6,260 nucleotides of DNA from Verrucomicrobiales bacterium (GCA_028293365.1 JAQGOX010000346.1:1-6260), one strand, 5' to 3'; counted from the stretch's first letter, positions 1 to 6,260 are shown. Notes: a model not told the origin generated them from the sequence alone. Numbers and translations are program-made.

Positions 1-8
1 GCTTCCAG

Positions 9-26
9 AAAAAAAACCCGGGTCTT
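9..26 (-). terminator. possible weak terminator after the Nudix gene
   Basis: On the minus strand, about 45 bases past the Nudix stop codon, AAGAC and GTTTT can pair around a CCGG loop (one G-T wobble). The second arm runs into a stretch of eight T residues (positions 16 to 9). The position and T run fit an intrinsic terminator, but the stem is short and AT-rich, so this is a tentative call. The window edge is too close to judge what lies beyond. Confidence 0.25.
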
Positions 27-71
27 GAATTGTTGGAACGTCATAGGGCAGCGAAGCTTCCTGCAATACCT

Positions 72-527
72 TCAGCGAATCTCTTCGAGCGCCTTGAGAC
101 AATACCACTTCACGGCATTCGACATCGTAGGTTCCAGGACCTCAAGATCTTTACGGTTGCACCAACGGATATCGTGGTGTTCTTCGATTGCCAGGGTCAT
201 AGTGCCGCTCCTGGGACGGGCCCAATAGATCATTCCGATGTGTTCGTGGGTTTCGTTGATTCTATGGATATCCAGGAATCGAGGCGCAAGGAGCGCACGC
301 GTTCCTGCTTCAGTTATCGGTGGACGTTCACCGAGCAGCTCCACTTCAAAACCGCTTTCTTCACGCGCCTCCCGCAAAGCCGCAATTTCGGGGTCTTCAT
401 CCAATTCGATATGTCCCCCCAAAGGCAACCATTTGCCAAGCTTACGATGATGGATCAGCAAAATCCTGTCGTTTTGGACAACAAAAATCGCGACCGTAAA
501 ATCAATTTTCTCATGGATATGCGCCAT
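72..527 (-). CDS. Nudix hydrolase (NUDIX-domain pyrophosphohydrolase)
   Basis: This is a 151-residue, single-domain protein of about the usual size for a stand-alone Nudix enzyme. The Nudix box is a perfect match to GX5EX7REUXEEXGU: G38, E44, R52, E53, A54, E56, E57, G59 and F60, with the metal-binding glutamates in place. The preceding strand (around residues 9-36, ending KWLPLGGHIE) and the late EEHHDIRWCNRKDLEVL segment fit the Nudix beta-alpha-beta fold. The family hydrolyses a nucleoside diphosphate linked to another group X, with Mg2+; the substrate here cannot be read from sequence. There is no signal peptide, so it is probably cytoplasmic. The start is ATG at 527: an in-frame stop lies 21-24 bases upstream and no other start codon fits. 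No Shine-Dalgarno sequence is visible close to it. It lies 65 bp downstream of the response regulator on the same strand and may be co-transcribed with it. Confidence 0.93.
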   Translation of the reverse strand: MAHIHEKIDFTVAIFVVQNDRILLIHHRKLGKWLPLGGHIELDEDPEIAALREAREESGFEVELLGERPPITEAGTRALLAPRFLDIHRINETHEHIGMIYWARPRSGTMTLAIEEHHDIRWCNRKDLEVLEPTMSNAVKWYCLKALEEIR

Positions 528-592
528 CGCCGCGAAGGGTGGCGATGACTAAGCTCCCCGGCAACAAGAAATGGTCCCTGTGGTGAAACTAA

Positions 593-1048
593 TCAGGTGC
601 TTTTGGACTGGATGGCTCGGGTGCACCACTCTTCTGCGAGTTGATTGATCATTGCGGTGAGGGCCGGAAGGGTGGGTGGTTTTGCGAGGACGTTCGCGGC
701 ACCCAAATCGTAAGCCTCTTTTATTTGGGCTGGCGCTGAGGAACCGGTCAAAATAATCACTGGAATTTTGTTGAACTGTGCCTCGGTACCCAGCCAGCGC
801 AGAAAATCCAGACCGTTCTCGGCTGGCATATGGAGATCCGATATAATCGCGTAAGGAAATGGGTATTTGATTCTATCCGTATAAACTCCTTTGCCCTGCA
901 GGTAACAAGTGGCGTCAGGAACGTTTCGGCAAATAAAAACAGTAGCAGGATGGGGGACTTTTCTGAAGGCCCTTTGAATTAAAAATGCCTCATCGGGACT
1001 ATTTTCAATCACCAAAAAATGGCATTTAACTGACGGTTCTATTTCCAA
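593..1048 (-). CDS. single-domain response regulator (Rcp1-like receiver)
   Basis: The 151-residue protein is one CheY-like receiver domain with no output domain. The phosphoacceptor is D71 in ISDLHMP, the switch threonine is T101 in VIILTGSS, and the conserved lysine is K123 in LAKPP. The helix-1 stretch (IQRAFRKV) and the insertion around residues 51-63 (GKGVYTDRIKYPF) resemble the Rcp1 type, whose members are phosphorylated by sensor kinases and act through protein contacts. The N-terminal acidic pair is altered: the usual E-D reads E15-N16 (VIENSPDE), which replaces one Mg2+-coordinating residue. No ATG is available in frame; TTG at 1048 is the best start, with only a distant AAGG about 13 bases upstream, so the start is uncertain by a few residues. 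No kinase gene is in the window. It may head a two-gene unit with the Nudix gene. Confidence 0.9.
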   Translation of the reverse strand: MEIEPSVKCHFLVIENSPDEAFLIQRAFRKVPHPATVFICRNVPDATCYLQGKGVYTDRIKYPFPYAIISDLHMPAENGLDFLRWLGTEAQFNKIPVIILTGSSAPAQIKEAYDLGAANVLAKPPTLPALTAMINQLAEEWCTRAIQSKST

Positions 1049-1155
1049 AAGAGCAAAAGTCTGCCTTCGAAGCGGGGAATTGGATATCGGGCAAAAGCTG
1101 AATTTTCACCAAAATCTTGTAAAGCGCCCGCACCGCCAGAGTTTGATGATTAAAC

Positions 1156-1190
1156 CTTAAGCGGCTCCCTTTCGGGAGCCGCTCAGTAAG
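1156..1190. other. strong hairpin (perfect 10-bp inverted repeat)
   Basis: AGCGGCTCCC (1160-1169) and GGGAGCCGCT (1174-1183) are exact inverted copies around a TTTC loop. The stem can be extended by CTTA (1156-1159) pairing with TAAG (1187-1190) across a three-base bulge. Neither side has the T run of a classical intrinsic terminator; the minus-strand side continues TTAAGGTTTAATC, which is only mildly T-rich. It lies between divergent genes, where no known gene needs a terminator, so it may end an unannotated short RNA, lie in a 5' leader, or serve another structural role. Confidence 0.6.
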
Positions 1191-1277
1191 AACTGCGTTG
1201 CACAGTCCTTAAATCTCATTCGCTAAAGGCAATAGGAAGACGAATGATGCAACTGGTATAGGAGAGTCGCAAAAAGG

Positions 1278-1307
1278 TTGCAAGCATTATTTTTTGGGCA
1301 GTATTTG
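1278..1307 (+). promoter_or_regulatory. possible sigma-70-like promoter for the ABC exporter
   Basis: TTGCAA (1278-1283) and TATTTG (1302-1307) are separated by 18 bases, about 70 bp before the earliest start of the exporter gene. The match to TTGACA/TATAAT is partial. The call rests on spacing and position only. Confidence 0.25.
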
Positions 1308-1378
1308 TCAGTTCTACCCCTGTTTGCGCTCCGGGTTGACCGCCAAAATGGCAAAATTCCGAGCCTGATACCCAGGAA

Positions 1379-3268
1379 GTGGGGGCTGGGTTTGATAAAA
1401 ATGGCTGGATGCGGCACAGTGGCGCACGAATGTCGCGCCACCATATAGCTGCCGAACGGGATGAAACTGTTACCGCCAGATCGCGTTCGACCTGGGAGGT
1501 GGTTCGCCGGGTTTCAATATACCTTCGCCCCTATAAATGGATGGCTTTCGGCACGATTGGCTGCGCCATCGCTTCGCTGGCCTTCTCTTTTGTTTACCCT
1601 CAACTGACCCGATATGTAGTTGACGAAGTCATTACCAAAAAGAGACAGGCAGCGCTTGCCCCGGCCATGCTCGGTCTGCTAGGGGCTTTTTTGTTGCGTG
1701 ACCTGTTTAACAGTCTCCGCATTCGCATTAACAATACGTTCGAACAAAATGTGATTTTTGATATGCGTCGAGCGGTTTTTTCCCGGCTGCAGCGACTCCC
1801 TATCAGCTATTTTGATCATCGTGCATCTGGTGACCTGATGACTCGGGTGATCGAAGACGTTAATTCCGTCGAACGTGTCTTAATTGATGGTACGGAGCAG
1901 GGGACGGTTTCGGTCCTGGCTATCGTCGGAGTCTTGATTGCTCTTTTTTGGACTAATTCAACCCTGGCCTGGGTTGCACTCGCACCTTTGCCGATTCTGG
2001 CTGGAGGCGCACTCTGGTACACTCTTACGGCCCACAGGCGTTACCGCGCGCAACGCGTGGCATCCAGTGCCATGAACGCGTTGCTAATGGATGATCTTCA
2101 AGGAGTTCGCCAAATTAAAGCGTTTAGCCGCGAGGCCCATGAGGATAACCGATTTGCTGAACGAGCAGCAGAATTGCGGCTCGGAACGCTTGGCGTAATG
2201 CGGGTTTGGGCGATGTATTCCCCTGCAATGAGCTTCGCCTCCGCAGCGGGCATGGGTTTGGTTCTTTGGGTGGGTGGAGATTTTGTATTGCAGGGTCAGA
2301 TGACTCTCGGAGAGTTGGTCGGTTTTATTTTCTACCTCACCTTATTTTACGAACCGGTCGGTCGGTTGCATGGTTTAAATCAGATGCTCCAGGCTGCTCG
2401 CGCGGGCGGGGAGCGTGTCTTTGATATCCTGGATACGGTTCCGGAGGGTTCGACTCATGACGGAAAAGATCCCGCGCGAACCATTCATCTGGGAACTGAA
2501 GTTTCCGGGCACATCCGTTATCAGGGCGTTGGATTTGGCTATTCCTCGGAACGCATGGTTCTGAAGAACGTTTCTCTCGAGGCTTGTCCAGGGGAAATGA
2601 TCGCGCTTGTTGGGCCTACCGGAGCCGGAAAATCCACCCTGGTGAACTTGCTTCCTGCGTTTTATGAAGCGACCGAAGGATTGATTACAATTGATGGAAA
2701 AGACGCCAGCCGGATTGCGCTGAGCTCTTTACGTGAGCACATTAGTATCGTCAGCCAGGAACCATTTCTATTCAACGGCACCATTGGCGAGAATATTCGT
2801 TACGGACGGCTTGACGCGACGCCGGATGAAGTGACGCGCGCCGCGAAAGCAGCCAATTGCCATGAGTTCATCGCCCGTCTCGCGGATGGATATGATTCCA
2901 AGGTTGGAGAGCGTGGAGTAAAATTAAGTGTTGGCGAAAAACAACGAGTCAGTATCGCGCGCGCATTACTCAAAAATGCGCCGATTTTGATACTCGATGA
3001 GGCGACGGCAAGCGTTGATACGGCCACCGAAAAGCTAATTCAGGAAGCGCTCGAAAGGTTGATGGAAAATCGGACGAGTTTCGTGATAGCCCATCGATTG
3101 AGCACGATTCGCAAGGCAGACCAGATTCTGGTAATGCGGGCGGGGCAAATTGTCGAGCGCGGCACGCATGAGGAACTGATCGAATTGGAGGATGGTCTTT
3201 ATGCCCGTCTTGCCCGAATCCAAAACACAACCTTTGTGGAAGAGAGCTTTGAAAAGCTTAACGTTTAG
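1379..3268 (+). CDS. ABC exporter, fused membrane and ATPase domains (MsbA-like)
   Basis: From the GTG at 1379 this is a 629-residue half-transporter with the normal exporter order; it would work as a dimer in the inner membrane. The type-I exporter membrane domain spans about residues 45-335, with hydrophobic helices near 54-75, 95-112, 178-215 and 283-325. The ATPase domain (about 375-620) has Walker A GPTGAGKST (412-420), Q-loop Q460, the exporter X-loop KVGERG (508-513), signature LSVGEKQR (516-523), Walker B ILILDE with catalytic E541, D-loop SVD (545-547) and H-loop H572. All catalytic residues are present, so it should be active. The signature reads LSVGE rather than LSGGQ, a variant known in this family. 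The substrate (lipid, drug or peptide) cannot be told. The start is unclear: ATG at 1409 or 1430 is at least as likely, since the membrane domain begins well after both and AGGAA directly abuts the GTG. The MBL-fold gene follows on the same strand. Confidence 0.93.
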   Translation: MGAGFDKNGWMRHSGARMSRHHIAAERDETVTARSRSTWEVVRRVSIYLRPYKWMAFGTIGCAIASLAFSFVYPQLTRYVVDEVITKKRQAALAPAMLGLLGAFLLRDLFNSLRIRINNTFEQNVIFDMRRAVFSRLQRLPISYFDHRASGDLMTRVIEDVNSVERVLIDGTEQGTVSVLAIVGVLIALFWTNSTLAWVALAPLPILAGGALWYTLTAHRRYRAQRVASSAMNALLMDDLQGVRQIKAFSREAHEDNRFAERAAELRLGTLGVMRVWAMYSPAMSFASAAGMGLVLWVGGDFVLQGQMTLGELVGFIFYLTLFYEPVGRLHGLNQMLQAARAGGERVFDILDTVPEGSTHDGKDPARTIHLGTEVSGHIRYQGVGFGYSSERMVLKNVSLEACPGEMIALVGPTGAGKSTLVNLLPAFYEATEGLITIDGKDASRIALSSLREHISIVSQEPFLFNGTIGENIRYGRLDATPDEVTRAAKAANCHEFIARLADGYDSKVGERGVKLSVGEKQRVSIARALLKNAPILILDEATASVDTATEKLIQEALERLMENRTSFVIAHRLSTIRKADQILVMRAGQIVERGTHEELIELEDGLYARLARIQNTTFVEESFEKLNV

Positions 3269-3359
3269 AGCGCGAAACGCACGGAGTTCGTAGCGTCCAA
3301 ATTTTTAGCAAAAGGAATTGCCCGGTCGAATTCATTTCCATACGCTTTCGATTGTGGCA

Positions 3360-4268
3360 GTGCAGTTCATCATTCTCGGCAGCGGTTCGAGCGGCAATTG
3401 CGCGTACCTGGAGACGGATGACACTCGCATTCTGATTGATGCGGGATTCAGCGGAAAGCAGATCCGCCAGCGACTGGCCCAATTCGGACGCACCCCCGAG
3501 AGCCTTCACGGTATCCTGATAACGCACGAGCATTCCGATCATATACAGGGGTTGCTCGCGCTCTGTGGCAAACTTCGAATTCCGATCTACTGCAATCGCC
3601 TGACTAAGGAGGCGATTGAACAGCAATTCGAAGAAAAATTCGACTGCAGGATTTTTGTGACGGGCAACAGCTTTGAGGTGGGCAGCATCGCTGTTGAAAC
3701 ATTCAGCGTGCCGCACGACGCGTATGATCCAGTTGGTTTCTTATTGCACGCCGCAGGGGTTAAAGTTGGCTTCTTAACAGACCTGGGACATGCCACCAAA
3801 CTCGTGATTGAACGGGTGCGTCAAGCCAACATTCTTCTTCTGGAAGCCAACCACGATGTGAAAATGCTACAGGATGACCCCAAACGTCCCTGGAGCTTGA
3901 AACAGCGTATTCTAAGCCGGCATGGGCACCTGTCGAATGAAGCTGCGGCGGATGTGATTCAGGAAATCGTCACTTCGGAATTGAGGCATCTGTATTTGGG
4001 CCATTTGAGCCGGGATTGCAATAGTCCCGAACTCGCTTTCCGAGTTCTCAGCGAACGCTTGCAGAAATTGGGAGCAACTCATGTGAAAGTGGAATCGACT
4101 TCGCAGGAAAAACCATGCCCATTGCTGGATTTGTTGCCTTTTGTTCGTATGTTGGCAACGGCTGCAACTGCCGCTCCTCAAGTGGTTGAACCTCCTGTGC
4201 ATCTGTTGCGGGAGGAAAGACTGTTTACCGGTTACCTACCGTTATTCGAACCGCAGCCGAGTGGGTAA
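3360..4268 (+). CDS. YycJ/WalJ-like MBL-fold metallohydrolase
   Basis: With the GTG at 3360 the product is 302 residues and begins MQFIILGSGSSGN, the usual N-terminus of the YycJ/WalJ (VicX) group. The metallo-beta-lactamase motif HEHSDH (H56, H58, D60, H61) is complete. Further metal or active-site residues are H119 in VPHDA, D141 in TDLGH, and H215 in YLGHLS; the family segments LEANHD, LKQRILS and GHLSN are also present. Members are cytoplasmic and are thought to be nucleases (5'-3' exonuclease activity, DNA repair), some linked to cell-wall signalling in Firmicutes. The last 45 or so residues (after about 257), with an Ala/Pro-rich stretch and LREERLFTGYLPLF, go beyond the core fold as I know it. 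The frame stays open upstream to GTG 3354 and TTG 3318; neither is better supported, and no start has a good ribosome site. The gene follows the ABC exporter by about 90 bp and may be co-transcribed. It converges on the putA remnant. Confidence 0.9.
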   Translation: MQFIILGSGSSGNCAYLETDDTRILIDAGFSGKQIRQRLAQFGRTPESLHGILITHEHSDHIQGLLALCGKLRIPIYCNRLTKEAIEQQFEEKFDCRIFVTGNSFEVGSIAVETFSVPHDAYDPVGFLLHAAGVKVGFLTDLGHATKLVIERVRQANILLLEANHDVKMLQDDPKRPWSLKQRILSRHGHLSNEAAADVIQEIVTSELRHLYLGHLSRDCNSPELAFRVLSERLQKLGATHVKVESTSQEKPCPLLDLLPFVRMLATAATAAPQVVEPPVHLLREERLFTGYLPLFEPQPSG

Positions 4269-4315
4269 CGAAAGGTTTGATGTTCAGGTCGTCAAAAGAC
4301 TAATCCAATGCTTTG

Positions 4316-4823
4316 TTATTGTCCGACTTGAACCGACGGCTCTTCTTCAGGAGCAAATCCACGACGCAAGGTGTTTTCTGTAACAACGCGTGGAAACATA
4401 AAGAGACGAAGATAATCGGACCGCCCGCCTTGGTTCCACCTCCTGACATTCGAAAGCCGCCAAATGGTTGCCGTCCTACGAGGGCGCCTGTGATTCCGCG
4501 ATTGATATAGACGTTGTCTGCTTCGAGGTGCTGCTTCGCGCGATGGATGCTCTTTGGACTTCTGGAAAATATGCCCGCCGTGAGTGCAAGCCTTCGTTGC
4601 GAATCGACCAATTCATCAGCTTACCGGCTAAATTCCTCTGACTGAACGCACTCGGCTTGCGGCCTTCCATGCGCCGAAAGATTTCCAGCCCGCGCGCCTC
4701 GATCATGGCTTGCAGGGATTTTTCCTCTCTCGCGACGTCTCCTTGAAAAACGCTCACGTTCTCAGGGTACGGCAGGGAACCTCTCAGGGCAACTGCCCGC
4801 GCGTGGCTCCGAGCATAAATCAC
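4316..4823 (-). pseudogene. putA: internally deleted, frameshifted PutA-type remnant (proline dehydrogenase / P5C dehydrogenase)
   Basis: Read 5' to 3' on the minus strand, the first part encodes EARGLEIFRRMEGRKPSAF and then GKLMNWSIRNEG, which I recognise as the start of the proline dehydrogenase part of bifunctional PutA-type enzymes. Near 4585-4595 this gives way, in another frame, to ALTAGIFSRSPKSIHRAK, then NVYINRGITGALVGRQPFGG and SGGGTKAGGP, the C-terminal end of pyrroline-5-carboxylate dehydrogenase. The core of both catalytic domains, normally some 800 or more residues, is missing. At 4416-4417 the frame slips again: one lost base (CCG-AT for CCG-GAT) shifts the true tail, YLRLFMFPRVVTENTLRRGF followed by APEEEPSVQVGQ, which ends at TAA 4318-4316. 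The intact enzyme oxidises proline to glutamate in two steps; this copy cannot. The 5' edge is uncertain: the open frame runs to GTG 4823, but recognisable sequence begins near ATG 4706. Confidence 0.87.
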
Positions 4824-4849
4824 GGCACGCCCTTACCATTTAAAATAGG

Positions 4850-4876
4850 GCGAAGTTTGCCGATTTCGCTGTTTTT
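4850..4876 (+). terminator. weak hairpin with T run upstream of eno
   Basis: GCGAA (4850-4854) and TTCGC (4865-4869) pair around a ten-base loop and are followed by TG and five T residues (4872-4876). The five-base stem is short. Alone I would not call it, but it sits just before a stronger element of the same design. Confidence 0.3.
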
Positions 4877-4896
4877 CTTCTTCGTTGCCACAACGC

Positions 4897-4926
4897 CCCG
4901 CGCAGGTATCATGCGCGGGCATTTTT
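4897..4926 (+). terminator. terminator-like hairpin in the eno leader
   Basis: CCCGCGCA (4897-4904) and TGCGCGGG (4912-4919) form a perfect, GC-rich 8-bp stem with a seven-base loop (GGTATCA), followed by CA and five T residues (4922-4926). This is the shape of an intrinsic terminator on the plus strand. It ends only 11 bases before the eno start codon. It could stop transcripts coming from upstream (the MBL-fold gene ends 630 bp earlier), with eno starting from a promoter inside or beyond it, or it could act as an attenuator of eno. I cannot decide between these from sequence. Confidence 0.6.
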
Positions 4927-4937
4927 GAAATTGATTT

Positions 4938-6221
4938 ATGAGTACTATTGTTGACATACAGGCACGAGAAATTATCGATTCACGCGGAAATCCGACCGTT
5001 GAGGTGGATGTAATCCTCGCCGGAGGAGAATTGGGACGCGCCGCTGTTCCTTCCGGTGCCAGCACCGGCGAGCATGAAGCACTTGAATTGCGCGATGGAA
5101 ACGCAAAACGTTACGGTGGAAAAGGGGTTTCTAAAGCCGTTACAAACGTGACCGACCAGATATTCCCGGCGATCGAGGGAATGGACGCGCTCGACCAGTT
5201 GAGCATCGACAAGATCATGCTTGAGCTCGACGGAACTGAGACCAAATCGAAGCTGGGCGCCAACGCAATTCTGGCAGTGTCGCTGGCCAACGCCAAGGCA
5301 GCCGCTGAATCGTTGCGGATTCCGCTATTCAAATATTTAGGCGGGCCGAACGCGAAGGTTCTGCCAGTTCCGATGGCAAATGTTATCAATGGCGGCGCTC
5401 ATTCCGATGCTCCTATTGATTTCCAGGAGTTCATGATCATGCCGAAAGGCTTTAGCAACTTCTCGGAAGGCTTGCAGGCGATCACAGAAATTTTCCATGC
5501 ACTTAAATCGGTGCTGAAGAAAAAGGGCTTATCCACTGCGGTTGGTGATGAAGGAGGTTTTGCCCCGAAGCTCGACAGCGCGGAAGCGGCGATCGAGGTT
5601 ATTCTCCAGGCAACCAAGGATGCTGGTTACAAAGCGGGCAAACAAATTTTCCTCGCGCTCGATGTGGCTTCCTCAGAATTTTACGACGCGAAATCGGGAG
5701 GCTATGTATTTAAGAAGAGCAGCGGCCGCAAATTGACTGGCGAAGAGTTGGTCAATTTCTACGTCGAACTCACCGGTAAATATCCCATCATCAGCATTGA
5801 AGATGGTTGCGCTGAAAACGACTGGAAAACATGGAAACTTCTCACCGATAAACTCGGCAGCAAGGTTCAATTAGTGGGCGACGATCTTTTTGTTACGAAC
5901 GTTAAGTTCCTGCAAAAAGGAATTACCCAGGGTGTGGCCAATTCGATTTTGGTCAAAGTCAACCAGATCGGCTCTCTCACGGAAACCCTGGATGCGGTCG
6001 AACTTGCCCAGGAAAATCGTTACACCGCGGTGATCAGCCATCGTTCAGGCGAAACCGAAGATGCGACCATTGCCGACATCGCCGTAGCCACGAACGCGGG
6101 CCAGATCAAGACCGGTTCTTTGAGTCGTACAGACCGCGTGGCAAAGTACAATCAATTGCTGCGCATCGAACAGATGCTCGGCGAAAATGCCGTTTACGGC
6201 GGCAAAATGCGCGCGACCTGA
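4938..6221 (+). CDS. eno: enolase (phosphopyruvate hydratase)
   Basis: The 427-residue product has normal full length for bacterial enolase, the cytoplasmic glycolytic enzyme that converts 2-phosphoglycerate to phosphoenolpyruvate. Landmarks in order: substrate loop SGASTGEHEALELRD (39-53), H155, E164 in DFQEF, catalytic E205 in GDEGGF, Mg2+ ligands D242, E288 (SIEDG) and D315 (VGDDLFVTN), the signature ILVKVNQIGSLTET with catalytic lysine K340 (337-350), SHRSGE with H368 (367-372), and K391 in GQIKTGS. All are intact. The loop after H155 reads HSDAPIDFQEF rather than the more common HADN..D.QEF, which I take as a lineage variant. The ATG at 4938 aligns with the usual MSTI.DI..REI..SRGNPT start, but no Shine-Dalgarno sequence precedes it, and a terminator-like hairpin ends just before it. 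It appears to be transcribed alone. Confidence 0.98.
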   Translation: MSTIVDIQAREIIDSRGNPTVEVDVILAGGELGRAAVPSGASTGEHEALELRDGNAKRYGGKGVSKAVTNVTDQIFPAIEGMDALDQLSIDKIMLELDGTETKSKLGANAILAVSLANAKAAAESLRIPLFKYLGGPNAKVLPVPMANVINGGAHSDAPIDFQEFMIMPKGFSNFSEGLQAITEIFHALKSVLKKKGLSTAVGDEGGFAPKLDSAEAAIEVILQATKDAGYKAGKQIFLALDVASSEFYDAKSGGYVFKKSSGRKLTGEELVNFYVELTGKYPIISIEDGCAENDWKTWKLLTDKLGSKVQLVGDDLFVTNVKFLQKGITQGVANSILVKVNQIGSLTETLDAVELAQENRYTAVISHRSGETEDATIADIAVATNAGQIKTGSLSRTDRVAKYNQLLRIEQMLGENAVYGGKMRAT

Positions 6222-6230
6222 CCGGTCGAA

Positions 6231-6240
6231 GACTTAAGTC
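6231..6240. repeat. 10-bp palindrome downstream of eno
   Basis: GACTTAAGTC is a perfect palindrome nine bases after the eno stop codon, close to a second, overlapping the stop, GACCGGTC (6220-6227). Neither has a loop or a T run, so they are not a terminator as they stand. They may be chance or a small protein-binding site; the window ends 20 bases later. Confidence 0.3.
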
Positions 6241-6260
6241 AAAGTGCCTGATTAAACCGC

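Larger units (their letters stand above)
1049..1378. other. divergent intergenic region
   Basis: This 330 bp gap separates the minus-strand response regulator from the plus-strand ABC exporter, so both genes' promoters should lie here. I see one strong hairpin (1160-1183), one possible promoter for the exporter (1278-1307), and a short imperfectly repeated motif GCCAAAATGGCAAAAT near 1342-1357 that contains the small palindrome GCCA-AAA-TGGC. An open frame on the minus strand (1223-1444) gives a His/Pro/Ser/Arg-rich peptide without family resemblance, and I do not call it a gene. Confidence 0.6.

Noticed and set aside
516..523. LSVGE signature in the ABC exporter (these are residue numbers; DNA about 2924-2947) as a degenerate, inactive ATPase
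   Set aside because: LSVGE is a known variant in fused exporters, and Walker A, Walker B glutamate, Q-loop and H-loop are all intact.
30..548. Plus-strand open frame of 172 codons opposite the Nudix gene
   Set aside because: It is the antisense shadow of a gene with a perfect Nudix box and has no family resemblance itself.
1223..1444. Minus-strand open frame of 73 codons in the divergent gap
   Set aside because: The peptide has no recognisable family or fold features, overlaps the start of the ABC gene and ends in a low-complexity His/Ser stretch.
4300..4611. A functional small aldehyde-dehydrogenase-like protein read from the remnant
   Set aside because: It lacks the NAD-binding and catalytic cysteine regions, starts in the middle of a former domain and has the wrong C-terminus because of the frameshift.
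4740..4812. TPP-riboswitch-like CTGAGAGG ... ACCCTGA pieces on the minus strand upstream of the putA remnant
   Set aside because: The second conserved half of the THI box (the GGATAATGCCAGC-like part) is absent and the gene has no thiamin link; this looks like chance similarity.
1..6260. CRISPR array, tRNA, rRNA, insertion sequence or defence system
   Set aside because: No regularly spaced repeats, tRNA-like cloverleaf, rRNA core sequence, transposase or defence-gene motif was seen on either strand.

Overview
This 6.26 kb window is bacterial chromosomal DNA with ordinary gene density. It holds five intact-looking protein genes and one clearly broken gene. I suspect a member of the Verrucomicrobiota (Pedosphaera/Limisphaerales-like) or a related PVC-group soil or freshwater bacterium. 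The grounds are remembered resemblance only: a stand-alone Rcp1-like receiver with an 'RAFRKV' helix, an enolase with HSDAPIDFQEF in place of the common HADN..DFQEF loop, and a fused PutA-type proline catabolism gene. No rRNA or other phylogenetic marker is present, so this assignment is inference.

Layout, left to right. Positions 72-527 (minus) encode a Nudix hydrolase with a perfect Nudix box. Positions 593-1048 (minus) encode a single-domain response regulator; the two lie 65 bp apart and could share a transcript, regulator first. A 330 bp divergent gap follows, with a strong 10-bp hairpin at 1160-1183. Positions 1379-3268 (plus) encode a full ABC exporter half-transporter (membrane domain plus ATPase). 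About 90 bp later comes a YycJ/WalJ-like metallo-beta-lactamase-fold hydrolase (about 3360-4268, plus).

The 670 bp between that hydrolase and enolase is not empty. On the minus strand it carries the wreck of a bifunctional proline dehydrogenase / pyrroline-5-carboxylate dehydrogenase (PutA type). The first few dozen residues of the proline dehydrogenase part are joined out of frame to the last part of the aldehyde dehydrogenase part, and a further single-base loss lies near the 3' end. Two hairpins followed by T runs then sit immediately upstream of the enolase gene eno (4938-6221, plus), which looks fully functional.

Functionally the genes are a mix: housekeeping glycolysis (eno), membrane export (ABC), an exonuclease-like MBL hydrolase, nucleotide-type pyrophosphate hydrolysis (Nudix) and signalling (receiver). 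I see no evidence that they form one pathway. I found no CRISPR array, tRNA, rRNA, insertion sequence or new multi-gene system. The most informative observation is the internally deleted, frameshifted PutA remnant. A second notable pattern is that none of the intact genes has a well-placed Shine-Dalgarno sequence, so several start sites are uncertain.
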